The position numbers and the translations under genes were made by a program. A stretch of 64,000 nt of DNA from the NCBI RefSeq assembly GCF_035046485.1, contig NC_085137.1, forward strand, positions 14,847,346 through 14,911,345, read 5' to 3'. Below are positions 46,651 through 57,417 of this stretch, piece after piece (position 1 is the first letter of the stretch; the number at the start of each line of letters is the position of its first letter). The notes beneath the pieces are model-generated. The model saw only the letters and a list, made by a program, of their open reading frames with translations. It ran no database searches and was not told the DNA's origin. The DNA comes from Aedes albopictus. Its lineage: Eukaryota > Arthropoda > Insecta > Diptera > Culicidae.

Positions 46651-46870
46651 CAGGCACGGATTAAGGATTGTGGGGGCCCGGGGCCCGGGTGAATGTGGAG
46701 GCCCTTCTGAGAGATAACCAAAAATGTTTTTCCTTATTTTCGATCAGTACTTGAACAATATGAAAAACAAAGCTAATGTTAGCAACCAAAAAAGGTTTTT
46801 GTGGGGGCCCGTAAAATGTGGGGGCCCGGAGACCGCCCCCCACCGCCCCCCCCCCTTAGATCCGGCCCTG
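46651..46870. mobile_element. hAT-like MITE, 220 bp, perfect 8-bp target duplication
   Basis: Starts CAGGCACGGATTAAGG and ends CTTAGATCCGGCCCTG. The perfect 8-bp duplication AAATAAAC lies at 46643-46650 and 46871-46878. Sub-terminal G-rich/C-rich blocks ('gggggcccgg', 'ccgccccccccccc') pair inversely. An 8-bp duplication and CAGG/CCTG ends are typical of hAT. Confidence 0.92.
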
Positions 46871-47084
46871 AAATAAACCTTTGGAGAAAACTTTTAACTA
46901 CTTCCTGAAGGATTTTCCCCAAAAGTTTCTGGAAATCCATAGATGATATTTTAATACAATTCTTGGATCATTTTTGAAATGAATTCACGAAAAGTTTTAT
47001 TAAAGTGTATAAAAAAATCTGTAGGAATCCGTGGAGAGTTTAGACAAATTTCTGGAGAAACCCCTACGAAACTTTCTTATATTT

Positions 47085-47265
47085 TTTTTTGTCTGTATTA
47101 ACGAGATTTTTAACCCTAGGCTAGTTCATCTCGGGACCCACGCTTTACTTCCCTTCCGAAGGAAGAACTCACATTATGTGAGTATGTCGGGAGTGGGATT
47201 CGATCCCAGGTCTTCGGCGTGATAGTCTTGTGTTCTAACCACCACACCAGGTCCGCTCCACAACT
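47085..47265 (-). mobile_element. tRNA-headed SINE, second family
   Basis: On the minus strand 'tggtgtggtggttagaacac' (box A region) and GGGATCGAATCCC (box B) are followed by 'gatgaactagcctagggtta' and a T/A-rich end. A relative lies at 55966-56115. Confidence 0.7.
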
Positions 47266-48042
47266 TTCTTATAGCTTCTCTGAAGAAATTCCTAAAGAAA
47301 TACCGATGAGGTTTTCTAAAAGAATCTATAGAGTAATTTCTGAAGAAATTCATGTAAGGTTTTCCAAAAGATTGATTTAAAAAAAATGATGTGACCCTAA
47401 GTTGGATTACTGGATGAATTGCTGAAAGAACTGCCAAAGCAGCCGCCAAAGAAAGTTTTCATATACATCCTTGGAGGATTTCTTGAAGAAACCTGTGAAA
47501 GAATTGAAGAAAATTTCTGGAGGAATCCTTGGAGAAATTGCAAAAGGTATCCCTGCTACGCTTTTTGAAGAAAATTTTGGGAAATGTTCTGAAAAAACTC
47601 TCGAAATTTAGAAGACGTTTTTTTCAAAGGAATTCCTAAAGAAAATTTTCAACAAAATATCGAGAAGGATTTCTGACTTTTTAACAAATCCCTGGAGCAT
47701 TTTTGAAAAAAATATGGAGAAATTTCAGAATAAGATTTTTTTTGTCCGGATTTTTTAAACGAAGGAATCCCTGGAAGAAGATTCCTTCACAGAGTTTTTC
47801 TCGCACAATAAGAGAGCTCCCATGTTCGATAAAGTTTTGAAAAATTATGCTTATTCAAAAAAATAGATTTGAATATTTGATTAGTTAGAATGTAACTTGG
47901 GGTAATTTCGATGATTTACAATGATTCTTTAAGTTAGCAGAGAGAAGTTTGCAATTATATGCTGAGTACATGAAAGTTTTGTTCAAGTGAAACAGTATCC
48001 AAAACCAGGAACAAGCAAAAACAGTTGAATAAACTTATATAC

Positions 48043-48048
48043 ATTTAT
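48043..48048 (-). promoter_or_regulatory. Polyadenylation signal AATAAA
   Basis: Complement of tttatt, 74 bases past the stop codon of the SDR gene at 48122-49250. Confidence 0.6.
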
Positions 48049-48121
48049 TCAAAATGAACTCAACATCCTCTAAAAAGTAAACTTTCAGCTTCTGCGGGAT
48101 TCTGCAATAGATAACTGCATG

Positions 48122-49250
48122 TCACAGACTCGTTCGTTTTTCATTCTTTTCCGGTTCGCTAAACAAGTGCTTGAAAAGTGCTCCAGATATCCGTCTTTGT
48201 ATCACTTCTGGCATCAATTTGCCTACAGTTTTCTACAACAAAAACGAATTTCAGTACCTAGACCAAAAATTCGTAGCTTAGATTATCAACTTACCCAAAG
48301 CGCCTGATACCAATGACCTGACGTATTATCGGTTTTCCCAATCAACCATGTAGCACTGGAACAAAATTGCCTGGCATCTGGCATCAGCATTCCACCGATA
48401 CTCCACAAAGGCCACGTACTGGTCATGTTTGTCCTGACGAACCCTGGCACCACCAGTTGGCACTCGACGCCGGTTCCTCGCAGTTCCTCCTGCAATGCCA
48501 GCGTAAGGTTGTGGCCATAACTTTTCGACGCCGCATACGAAGTTATGTATGGAGCAGGAAACTCAGCCGTTCCCGATGAAATGTTGATGATAATTCCTCG
48601 TCCAGCGATTTTCATTTTCGGAAGAACGATGTGTGTCATCAAGAGTGTCGAAAGTATGTTGACATTGATGACCTGAAGATGGGTTTGTTCCGAGACGTTT
48701 TCAAACAAGCCCGCACTATGGACCATCCCCACATTGTTCACTGTAAGCAAGTACTCGATGTAAATTCTGAGGCCAAGCGTGAGAAAAAGCGATCGTTCTC
48801 ACCGAGTATTCCGACGTCAATTGATTCTAGCTCCGCGCGGATGTTATCAAAAACAGTAACTCCATGAGAAAAGTCCACCGCAATCAACTTGATCTCCACT
48901 CCCGTAGCCGCTTTGATTTCTTGACAAACTTTGACGAGCTTCTCTTTGGAGCGGGAAATTAGCACCAAATCCATTCCTTTCGCTGCCAATTGTTGGGCAT
49001 ATCCCTTGCCGATGCCATCGGTAGCACCGGTAATAACTAAAAACAGGTTTGATTAATCCGTAAGTAAACGATTCCATTAGTAAAATGAACATCACTTACC
49101 CGCCCATTTCCCATACCGCTGGCGAAGTGATTTCTTCCGGAGACGTATGGATCTCCACAGGATCCCAACACCTGGTACGATCAAATTTTCCAAAGTCCAC
49201 AAGGCGGTAGCATAAGCACCAACGATTGCCAACAAAACAAGCAGAACCAT
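48122..49250 (-). CDS. Short-chain dehydrogenase, 17beta-HSD / 3-ketoacyl-CoA reductase type, 313 aa, four exons
   Basis: Exons (minus strand): 49250-49100, 49036-48803, 48740-48295, 48232-48122, with GT-AG introns; exons 2 and 3 have exactly the sizes (234, 446 nt) and phases of the copy at 41268-42995. Motifs: hydrophobic N-terminus (residues 2-24), TGATDGIG (53-60), NNVG (130-133), INISS with Ser184, YAASK with Tyr197 and Lys201. The C-terminus is KNEKRTSL. It is a complete catalytic SDR set, likely ER-anchored and NADPH-dependent; the substrate is unknown. The start is chosen at ATG 49250. The frame is open further upstream to an acceptor-like TTGTAG at about 49315, so an upstream exon could add about 21 residues. 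It is more diverged from the other two copies than they are from each other. Confidence 0.9.
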
Positions 49251-49950
49251 AACGTTTCGAAGTCCCGAACTAAATACCGACGATCGTAGCACATCAAGTG
49301 CATGCTCTGCCAAACTACAATGTTATGAGATAATTACAGTGATTAGCGGCGCACTGCCATGCATACATTAGATGTGTGGGGCTCGTAGGTATGGAATGAT
49401 GTATGTATATTCTACGTTTAAAACAATTCAACAGCGTGATTTCCAACATGGCCATTCAGCTGTGGGAATAATTTATCTGTCAAAGTTACGATGATTGACG
49501 ATGAGCTTCGGAAGCTTACACTAACACGCGCGGGTTTATTATAATTAGGAAGTTTGCTAAGTTACTGTTTCGGTCTAATATAAACTTGTTAACTATAGCA
49601 GAGGTTCCCAAACTTTTTGATATATTTATTATATTTATTAAAAGCTTAAAAGGCTATCCTTCACATAAGTTTAGGATGACTATTTTTGAACGAAGTTAAA
49701 AAAATTGATTAAATTTAAGAAGTTTCTTTGGGGCACAAAATTTGTAAAAATGTATGAGGCTCGCGTTCTTTAAAGCAACTTTGAATGGGTGTTAATGAGA
49801 TCAAAAGTTACAGAGTTTTCCATCAAGAACTTAACAATAATCAGTTTTAAGATGTGACCTACTTGAACGAAACCGACAACTTGCAGAAGTATTCTGTGAT
49901 TGTGACGTAAGTAAGAAATGTCGTCCTGAAAAGCAGGAGACAACATAAAG

Positions 49951-50213
49951 GGTCTCCAGTTAGCCTAGTTGTTGAGGCTAAGGATCGCCAATCCGGAGAC
50001 GGCGGGTTCGATTCCCGTTCCTGTCAATAAAATTTTTTCAACTCCCTGGGTATAGTGTATCATTGAACTTGCTTCACAATATACAAATTCATGCAATGGC
50101 TGGCAAAGGAAGCTCTTCAATTAATAACTGTGGAAATGCTCAAAGAACACTAAGTTGAAGCGAGGCAGGCCAAGTCCCAGTGGGGACGTCGAGCCAGAAA
50201 GAAGAAGAAGAAG
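49951..50213 (+). mobile_element. Full-length (GAA)n-tailed SINE nested in the hAT-like element
   Basis: Head 'ggtctccagttagcctagtt' with box B GGTTCGATTCCC, body ending 'gtggggacgtcgagccagaa', (gaa)n tail. The 9-bp duplication aacataaag lies at 49942-49950 and 50214-50222. Confidence 0.9.
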
Positions 50214-50466
50214 AACATAAAGACCGGGAGACTGATGGAAGTCATTGTGGAAGGCACTTTGATAAGGTGTTTGAAACATTTACTTTTAATAGAAAAGCTG
50301 TTGGTAGAATCGAAAACTTAATTGAAGTATTGAAAATCCAATAATTTATGAATCTTAACAAAAAAAAAAATACAAAACTCCGAAAATTTGATGAAAAGCA
50401 AAATATTTCAAAATGCAACCAGAAATTCCATAGAATATTCTAAGTTGGGATATTTTTTGGAATTCC

Positions 50467-50539
50467 TAAGTAAAAGAAAATCGTGTTAAGTACTGTTCCT
50501 TTCAAAGGAACAATACTTAACACGATTTTCTTTTACTTA
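50467..50539. repeat. 73-bp near-perfect palindrome without a loop
   Basis: Two 36-bp arms (taagtaaaagaaaatcgtgt... and complement) with one mismatch around a single central base at 50503. It could be a tiny MITE, a foldback scar or a hairpin precursor. Confidence 0.9.
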
Positions 50540-50689
50540 CAGATATTCCCCTAACAAGCCCAGGTTAATCATCATTATTGTATTCCTTTTTGATTTGGCT
50601 CAAGAGCTTGCGGCGCACCGGCGAAATGTTCACGGCGCACCAGGGCGCCGCGGCGCACAGTTTGGGAAGCACTAAACTAAAGCGTTCGT

Positions 50690-51250
50690 TGTAGTATACC
50701 AAAAGTATCGTTGCGTATGGCTTATCTTTTTCATGTCAGAAGTTCACCAATAAGATGTATCATATCGGCGTTGTCCAGTTGATCCATACTTCATACATAG
50801 TGAACAATTTACTTCAGAATTGGCGCACTAGGCTGTACAAGCTTTACTACAAATATTACTTATGTATAATAGATTTGATTTGGTAATATCTCAGCCCAGA
50901 AAAAAATGACACAGTTTTGGTGTTTATCTGGCCAGTTGGTTGTGTATTTAAATATCAATATGAAATTCCAGGTGTCACCGAGTGGAAATAACATGTATTT
51001 TGAACAAAACCGTTCAAGTGTATAAAAGCCACGCATCGAAAAGATTTTCAGTTATTATTACTTTATTATAGAGATAAGCTGGTTCATCTCACTTCTGTAG
51101 GTGATTGAATTTCGATATGTCGAAATGACATTCTCAGCAAAGTATAGAATTAGCCTAAGTTGAAATACACAGAAATATCAATTAAAAATACCGTACCTTC
51201 CCCATAGACGTAGTTTACGTCAAAAAATACATTTTCAGCACTAGATATAA
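50690..51250. other. Intergenic DNA, no gene seen
   Basis: AT-rich. A short SINE-like piece 'ataagctggttcatctcac' lies near 51072-51090. Nothing else is supportable. Confidence 0.4.
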
Positions 51251-51259
51251 TTGGTGTAA

Positions 51260-53460
51260 TGAATATCTTAATCCACTTGCATCTCCTCACGCAGAGATTT
51301 AACTATGAAGATATTCAGGAATCCCTCCTGATAATTCTGCATGGATTTCTCCAAGGATTCTTACTAGGTTCTATCTTGCAATTCCTCCCTACAGTCCTGA
51401 TAATTTGTCCCTGGATTTCTCCTGAAAATCCTCCCGGTATTCCATTCTTGAGATCCCCTCAAGCGTTTTTCTAAAGATTCCTTAATTCTCAAGGGTATTT
51501 TTGCATCAGGTCTGATCCTTGGAAACTTTTATGAATGAATCCTAAGTGGATTTTCCAAAACAATCGCTAGACAATTCACTGAAACAATCCTTGGAGTAAT
51601 CGATGGTAGACTTTCGAGACAGCATTACTTTTTAAAAGACTGTCTAAAGGCATCTCTGGAGGGATTTCTGAAATGTTCGTGGAGGATTTTGTGTAAGATA
51701 GGTACCTTAAGAAATTCTTAAAAAGAACGATTCTTCTGATAGAATCCTTTGAGAAAGTTAAGGAGAAATCGCTAGAGGAATTAACAAAGCAATCCTTGTG
51801 AAAATTTAATTTGGAATTCCTGGAAGAATTTATGGACATATTTCTGAAGGAAATATTGCCGAAGTTTCTAAAGAAATTCTGAATTTCTGATTCTGACATC
51901 ACTGAATTTTCTGGAGGAATTTTCCAAAAAAATATATGCAGAAATTTCGGAAGCAATCCATGGATGGTTTTCTGAAACAATTCTTGAAGAAATATCGGAA
52001 GGAATCCTTTGAGCAGTTTTTAAAGAAAATCATGGAGGATTTTATAAAGGCATATGAGGGGGTTAGAATCAAAGGGGTGCAAGTGACAAAAACCACTTTC
52101 GAGTAAATGAGGTTTAAAGTTTTTCACCAATTTTTCATCCCATACTAAATGTATGGAGTTTCAAAATCGACCCAATCATCGCAAAAATAATCTTAAAAAA
52201 GTTCCTGAAAGCTTGAAATCTGAATAACTTTTTGATATGCTCAGCTCAAAATCGACAAAATGGTCACTTACACCCTTTTGATTCTGGGCCCCTCATATGT
52301 GCCTGAAAAATGAAATGGAGAAATTTCTTAAGGAATCTCTGCAAGAAAATTTTAGGATATCCATGGAAGTTTTTTTTAATAAATACTTGGACAAATTTAA
52401 AAATAAGTTAGTGGAATAATTATAAACCTGACCGTATTAGTGGAATACCTGTGAAATCCTGTGAATATTGGATTAAATACTGTTTGATATACTTCCTACT
52501 ATGTTATAGCATCCTGTGACAGATGATAGCCATGTGGCTCATAATAGAGGTATTCCGATACTTTGAAAGAATCACTGGAGAAATTTTGTAAAGAAATTTA
52601 TGAATAAAATTCGGAAGCAATCCAAGGATGATCTAGCATGGAATTACTCCCTACAATCCTGTAGGGATTCATCAAAGGATTTTTCACAGAAATCCTCCCG
52701 TTATTCGTTTCAGGATTCTTCATGAGATCCCTAGAAATAATTTTCTAAGGATCCCTTCAGGAACTCCTCACGGGATTCTTTCAAAGGTTCATCCCGGTAT
52801 TCCCAAAAGGAATCCCTAGATTTATCCTTACTCGGTTTCCTTTTTGGGATTTTTTCTGAGATTTTTTCAGGAACTCCTGCAAGATTTTTTTTTCTAGAAT
52901 TCTGTCCCAAAAAAATCCGATCCGTGATACTTTTCTTCGAGGATTCATTTAGAAATTTCATCCGGATTTTTTTTCCGAATTCTTTTACGGATATTCCCGA
53001 GATTTCATCAAGAATTCCTGAAGGAATAAACCTGGCTTTTATTCTGGGTTGCTTCAGTGATTTCATGCATACTTTTTTCCTTTGAGAATCCTTCAAGAAT
53101 TTTTACCAGGGTTTACCCATTAATAGCTCCAGAGATATATTCATTGATTTTCCTGTTTTTTTAAAGGATTTCTTTAGGAACTTCTTGTTGATTATCTGGG
53201 ATTCTTTTAGGGATTTCTTTCGGATTCCTACCGCAATTCTATGAGAAATTTCTCTTGAGATTCATTTCAAACCTTTGAAGCTTCCTACTGAACTTTTCAA
53301 CGATTCCTCTAGATATTTCTTTCATGATTCTTTCATTGACTTCTCGCGAAATTCCGTTAAGATTATTCCCCAAAGTTTCTTCGAAAACTTCCTCGGTGTT
53401 TCAGTCAGAAATTTCTGCCGGGATTTCTCTCAGGATTCCTTCATCAATTTCTTCTAAGTT
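51260..53460. repeat. Degenerate 24-bp-family DNA
   Basis: Diverged 'ttcctggaagaatttatgga' units to about 52700, then the opposite orientation ('ggatttcttcaggaactcc'). 52050-52300 is unrelated AT-rich DNA. Frames here are by-products. Confidence 0.55.
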
Positions 53461-53467
53461 CCTTTTA

Positions 53468-54990
53468 TGACTTTTGCCTTTCTCGTACATTAAGTGTACT
53501 GGAAAGGCTGCATGTTCACTCCAAAAATGGCTTTTTGATGGAAGGCCCGGAGGGTCGAGTCACATATACCAATCAATTCAGCTCGACGAATTGAGGTGAT
53601 GTCTGTCTCAGACCGTATCTAATCTGGACGTGTTCCGGAACCGGTTCCGGGTGTCCCGCTCGAAGTAGCCAAATATAAAAGTGAACCAAACCTATGAATG
53701 CGGCACATCAAATAACGGCTTTTCCAATAACCTCATGAACGGTTAACAGGAAAATAGTCTCAGACCATATATGAACCGGTAGTGCTCAGGAATCGGTTCC
53801 GGGTGTCCCACCGGAAGCGACCAAATATGAAATTGAACCAAAATTATGCAACACACCAAATAGCGGATTTCTCGATAACCTGATGAACGGTAAGCAGAAA
53901 AACAGTTTCAGACCACATCAGAACCATTCCGGAATCGGTTCCGAGTGTCCCACTTCTAATGCAAACCAACGAGGTGCATTTTAAATTTGAACCTCTAGTA
54001 AACCTATAGATGACAAAAAACAAACTGAAGGTAACCTTTTTGCTGTTTTGCTTTGGTTATTTGTTTCATTTCTCTCCGTTCCATGATCAGAATAACGTTT
54101 TAACCATTTTTAGTTTGAACGATGTGCATATTAACAGGGTTCAAACTAAAAAGTGTTCAGTTGAGATACGGTCAAACTAACGGGGGTAGACGGTAAAAGT
54201 GAACAAAACCCATGGAAGCGACACATCTAATCGCGATGAATCTGATGAACGATAAACAGTCTTGAACCGTATCTGAATCGAACATATTCCTAAACCAGTT
54301 TCGAATATCCCGCCGAAATTGGCCAAACACATTAAATCGCAGTTTTTTTTTTTCGATAACCTGTATGGTTCAACATTGTATGGAGAATTTACAATTTAAT
54401 CGCATCAACACCTAAGAAATTTTTTGCGCCTAATATTACTGTGCAAAATGTTGATGTGATTGGTTGCGCCCTTGGGCACTGTAAAGTGACTTAAATTTGA
54501 ATGGAATTTAGTATGGGAAACATCACTTGCCTTCATTTTTTTATCAAATTTTACATGAATCTTGTAATAAATGATGCTTGAATATAGCCTAAAGAGTGCA
54601 GAAACAGCCTTGTCAAAGTGACCTGAGGTTGTGAAAAACATTTCTCTCCAAGCTTGTTATTATTGCCTTGGTATTTTTTCCCTCCCCACTGTTGGGGAAA
54701 TTAAGCCAGTGCGTCCAATGAGATGAACTTTTGTCTTAGAATTGATTGGCTTCCAGTGATCGTAGAGATGGACAAGTAGTCAACTGAGAGGTCTGGTATG
54801 TTTCAGCTCTGCCTATACGTTGAACAAAACGTCGGAATATGTGCCTTTTATAAGTTTCCCAATTCGATGATGGTTTTGATAAAATTCTTGCACTTCTAAA
54901 CAAAGTATTTCATGATTAAGAACCAAGTCGGCATACGTCGACGGAAACATCATGAGTACATATTCGACGAGAAAGGCACTATCACCACTA
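53468..54990. mobile_element. 1.5 kb non-autonomous element carrying gttccgggtgtcc repeats
   Basis: Left end 'gcctttctcgtacattaagt' and right end 'cgacgagaaaggcactatca' are inverted over GCCTTTCTCG. Inside, three to four units contain 'atcggttccgggtgtccca', 'ccaaatatgaa.ttgaacc' and 'gataacctgatgaacggta' (53620-53960, 54190-54350). I recall this pattern as abundant in culicine mosquitoes. There is no transposase; the outer ends are approximate. Confidence 0.55.
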
Positions 54991-55009
54991 GGTGGATTAA
55001 TGTGTTTTT

Positions 55010-55325
55010 TTTTCGATAATACTTCAGCGTTTACTTTGGGATTCTTTTTTGAATTCTTTCTGGGATTTCTTCATTGATCCTACTTTAGTTTTCTTTAAGG
55101 TTTTTTCCTGGGGTTCCTTCAAGGATTCCTTCAGGAATCTGCTGACGATTTCTCCAGGATTTTATTTTTGGAAAGCTTCCCTGAACTTCCAGAGGGAATT
55201 CTTACTGGATTCCTACAAGGATATTTGCCGGCATTTCATCTGGGATTCCTCCAGGAATTGCTTCATTGATTTTCCTCGGTACTCATTAAGGAATTTCTCC
55301 TAAGCTTCCTTCAGGAATTACATCT
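55010..55325. repeat. Degenerate 24-bp-family DNA
   Basis: 'gggattccttcaaggattcc'-type units, C/T-rich orientation. Confidence 0.55.
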
Positions 55326-55329
55326 GGTT

Positions 55330-55960
55330 TGTTTCTTTTCACTGGGACACGATTATATAAAAAAAAAAATAAAAAAAAAATGGGAAAACTGTCGTTCCTG
55401 TTCACGTTTCCGAATCAGACGACTTCTCAACGCATTTTCTAATGACTATGGAACAAGTTAACACGATAAAACCTATTTTGTTCTGTTAACTATCGAATTT
55501 CACAGGCCATCGTGTTGAAGCATATTTCGGCATTTTGCGTGCAGACAGAGTGAACCATCTTACTCTGAGAAAAACAAGTTGAAATTACCTATTCTTTGTA
55601 ATCCTGTCTATATCAAAATATGTTTGTTTATAAGCTGTTGCAATGTACCATTACCCGTTTGACGGAGAAGTTTATTTCACCAGTAACTTAAGAATTGTAC
55701 TTGGCTCACTCTGTCTGAACGAATATTTGAAAAATGCCAGCCCTCTGAATGAATTATTATGAACACTGTGAAACAATAATATTTCAAGAACGTACCGAAC
55801 TATGAACATACGTATAAAATTGGTTAGCTGTTAGATGTTAAAGTCAAGAATTCTTAAATAGGTCATTGATTGACTACAATTCATGTGATATTGAACTATT
55901 GTACTTGGTCCGCTCTGACTGAACATAAAAAATGAAAATTGTAATCCTTAGCAAAAAATT
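55330..55960. other. Intergenic DNA, no gene seen
   Basis: AT-rich. Motifs like 'ggctcactctgtctgaacg' recur in both orientations at about 55545, 55703 and 55908, suggesting a diverged repeat. Confidence 0.4.
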
Positions 55961-55965
55961 CTTTA

Positions 55966-56115
55966 TGTAGAGCGGACCTGGTTTGACTATCACGCTGAGG
56001 ACCTGGGATTGAATCCTACTCCTGACAATTCATAAAATACGAGTTCTTTTTCGAAAGGGAAGTAAAGCATGGGTCCCGAGATGAATTAGCCTAGGGCTGA
56101 AAATCTCGTTAACCT
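55966..56115 (+). mobile_element. tRNA-headed SINE, second family, box A region deleted
   Basis: 'gtagagcggacctggt', 'gaggacctgggattgaatcc' and 'gagatgaattagcctagggc' match the complement of 47085-47265. Confidence 0.65.
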
Positions 56116-56269
56116 TTACGTACCCGACTCTCAACAACTCATTTTCAAAACGCTGGCATTTCGTCAATTTTCATTCTATTTTTTTGTTCAAGTCGCCCTC
56201 AATCGATCTGTCTTGGGGTCAGGAGGTGGAGAAGGGGTCTGTTTTTCCAAATGACTAAAAGTGATTATT

Positions 56270-56550
56270 TCGTTTGTTATTGTGTTTAAAAGGCCCCTGC
56301 GGAACCCGTTCCAGGTGTCCGGAGCGGCCACATCAGTTGATACATTCTTCAGTCAATATTTTCTGCCCCTTTCTCTCGAAATTATGAAGATTGATACGTC
56401 ACACAGCATGTTTTGCTTTCAAACCAGAAATGTCCCCAATGACATCCCCATGGAACCTGTGCTAGATGTTCCGAAGTGGCCATATAAATTAATGTAGACT
56501 TCTGCCTATTGTTTCTGACTCAGTCATTCGAAATCATGAAGATTGATATA
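56270..56550. repeat. Roughly 150-bp tandem repeat, left part
   Basis: 'cgaaattatgaagattgata' near 56377 and 'cgaaatcatgaagattgata' near 56529 mark a period of about 152 bp. The unit includes 'accagaaatgtccccaatga'. The second unit is interrupted at 56550 and appears to resume at 63923. Related to repeats at 53620-54350. Confidence 0.65.
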
Positions 56551-56677
56551 CACTAAAACCCCAATTTACGCTCACTTCTTTTGCGCCAAACTCAATTTGC
56601 GCCCCCCGATTTACGCACTAATTCCCAAATAGCGCTCCCCCAATTTACGCTCCTTAGGCGTAAATTGGGGTTTTAGG
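56551..56677. mobile_element. MITE, 127 bp, CACTAAAACCCCAATTTACG ends
   Basis: Inverted ends CACTAAAACCCCAATTTACG and GCGTAAATTGGGGTTTTAG, TA at 56549-56550 and 56678-56679. The core repeats 'atttacgcactaattcccaa' and 'tagcgctcccc'. A relative is at 63786-63922. Confidence 0.85.
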
Positions 56678-56714
56678 TATTTGGGAACAAGTAACATGTG
56701 ATACATATGATACA

Positions 56715-57415
56715 TTGAGGGTTAGGGTAGAGGGTAATGTAAGATGGTAGGGTAGAGGGTTAGGGTAGAGGGTAGGGTAGAGGCTTTAATAGAGGGTTAG
56801 GGTAGAGGGTAGGGTAGAGACTATGATAGAGGGTTAGGGTAGAGGGTAGGGTAGATAGTTAGGGTAGAAGGTGGGATAGAGTGTTGGGTAGAGGGTTTAG
56901 GTAGAGGGATGGCTAGAGGGTTCGGGTAGAGAGTAGGGTAGAAGGTAGGGTTGATAGTAAGGTAAAGGGTTAGGGTAGAGGGTTAGGTTAGAGGGTAGAG
57001 TAGAGGGTTAGGGTATAGAGTAGGGCAGAGACTATGATAGAGGGTTAGGGTAGAGGGTTAGAGTAGAGGGTAGGGTAGAGACTATGATAGAGGGTTAGGG
57101 TAGAGGGTTAGGGTAGAGGGTAGGGTAGATGGTTAGAGTAGAGGGTAATGTTAGATGGTATCGTAGAAGGTAGGGTAGAGAGTAGGGTAAAAGGTAGGGA
57201 AGAGGATCGGGCATAGGGTTAGGGTTGAAGGTAGGATAAAGTGTTGGGTAGAGGGTTAAGGTAGAGGGTGGGGTAGAGGGTTCGGGTAGAGATTAGGGTA
57301 GAAGGTAGGGTAAGTAGAAGGTTGGGTTGTGGGTAGGGTAGAGGGTTAGAGTAGCGGGTAGGGTAGAAGGTAGGGTAGAGGGGAGTGTATAGGATAGGAT
57401 GGAGGGTTAGGGAAG
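56715..57415. repeat. G-rich minisatellite (gggttagggtagag)n
   Basis: About 700 bp of irregular 'gagggttagggtagagggta' units. It contains many GGGTTAGGGT strings, hence potential G-quadruplexes. It is internal and irregular, so it is not a telomere. Confidence 0.9.
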
Positions 57416-57417
57416 GA

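Larger units (their letters stand above)
43880..48000. repeat. Degenerate 24-bp-family DNA between the two intact SDR genes
   Basis: About 4 kb dominated by diverged 'aatttctgaaggaatttctg' units with loose 12/24-bp spacing. There is no gene; the minus-strand frame 45940-46458 is a by-product. It contains the elements listed at 45486, 46651 and 47085. Confidence 0.6.
49599..50674. mobile_element. hAT-like element, 1076 bp, with nested SINE and hairpin
   Basis: Left end CAGAGGTTCCCAAACTTTTTG, complement of right end TAGTGCTTCCCAAACTGTG. The 8-bp target duplication AACTATAG/AACTAAAG (49591-49598, 50675-50682) has one mismatch. There is no transposase. A SINE (49951-50213) and a 73-bp palindrome (50467-50539) lie inside. 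Confidence 0.75.

Noticed and set aside
56715..57415. Telomere
   Set aside because: Irregular, internal and flanked by MITEs and other satellites; dipterans do not use TTAGGG telomeres.
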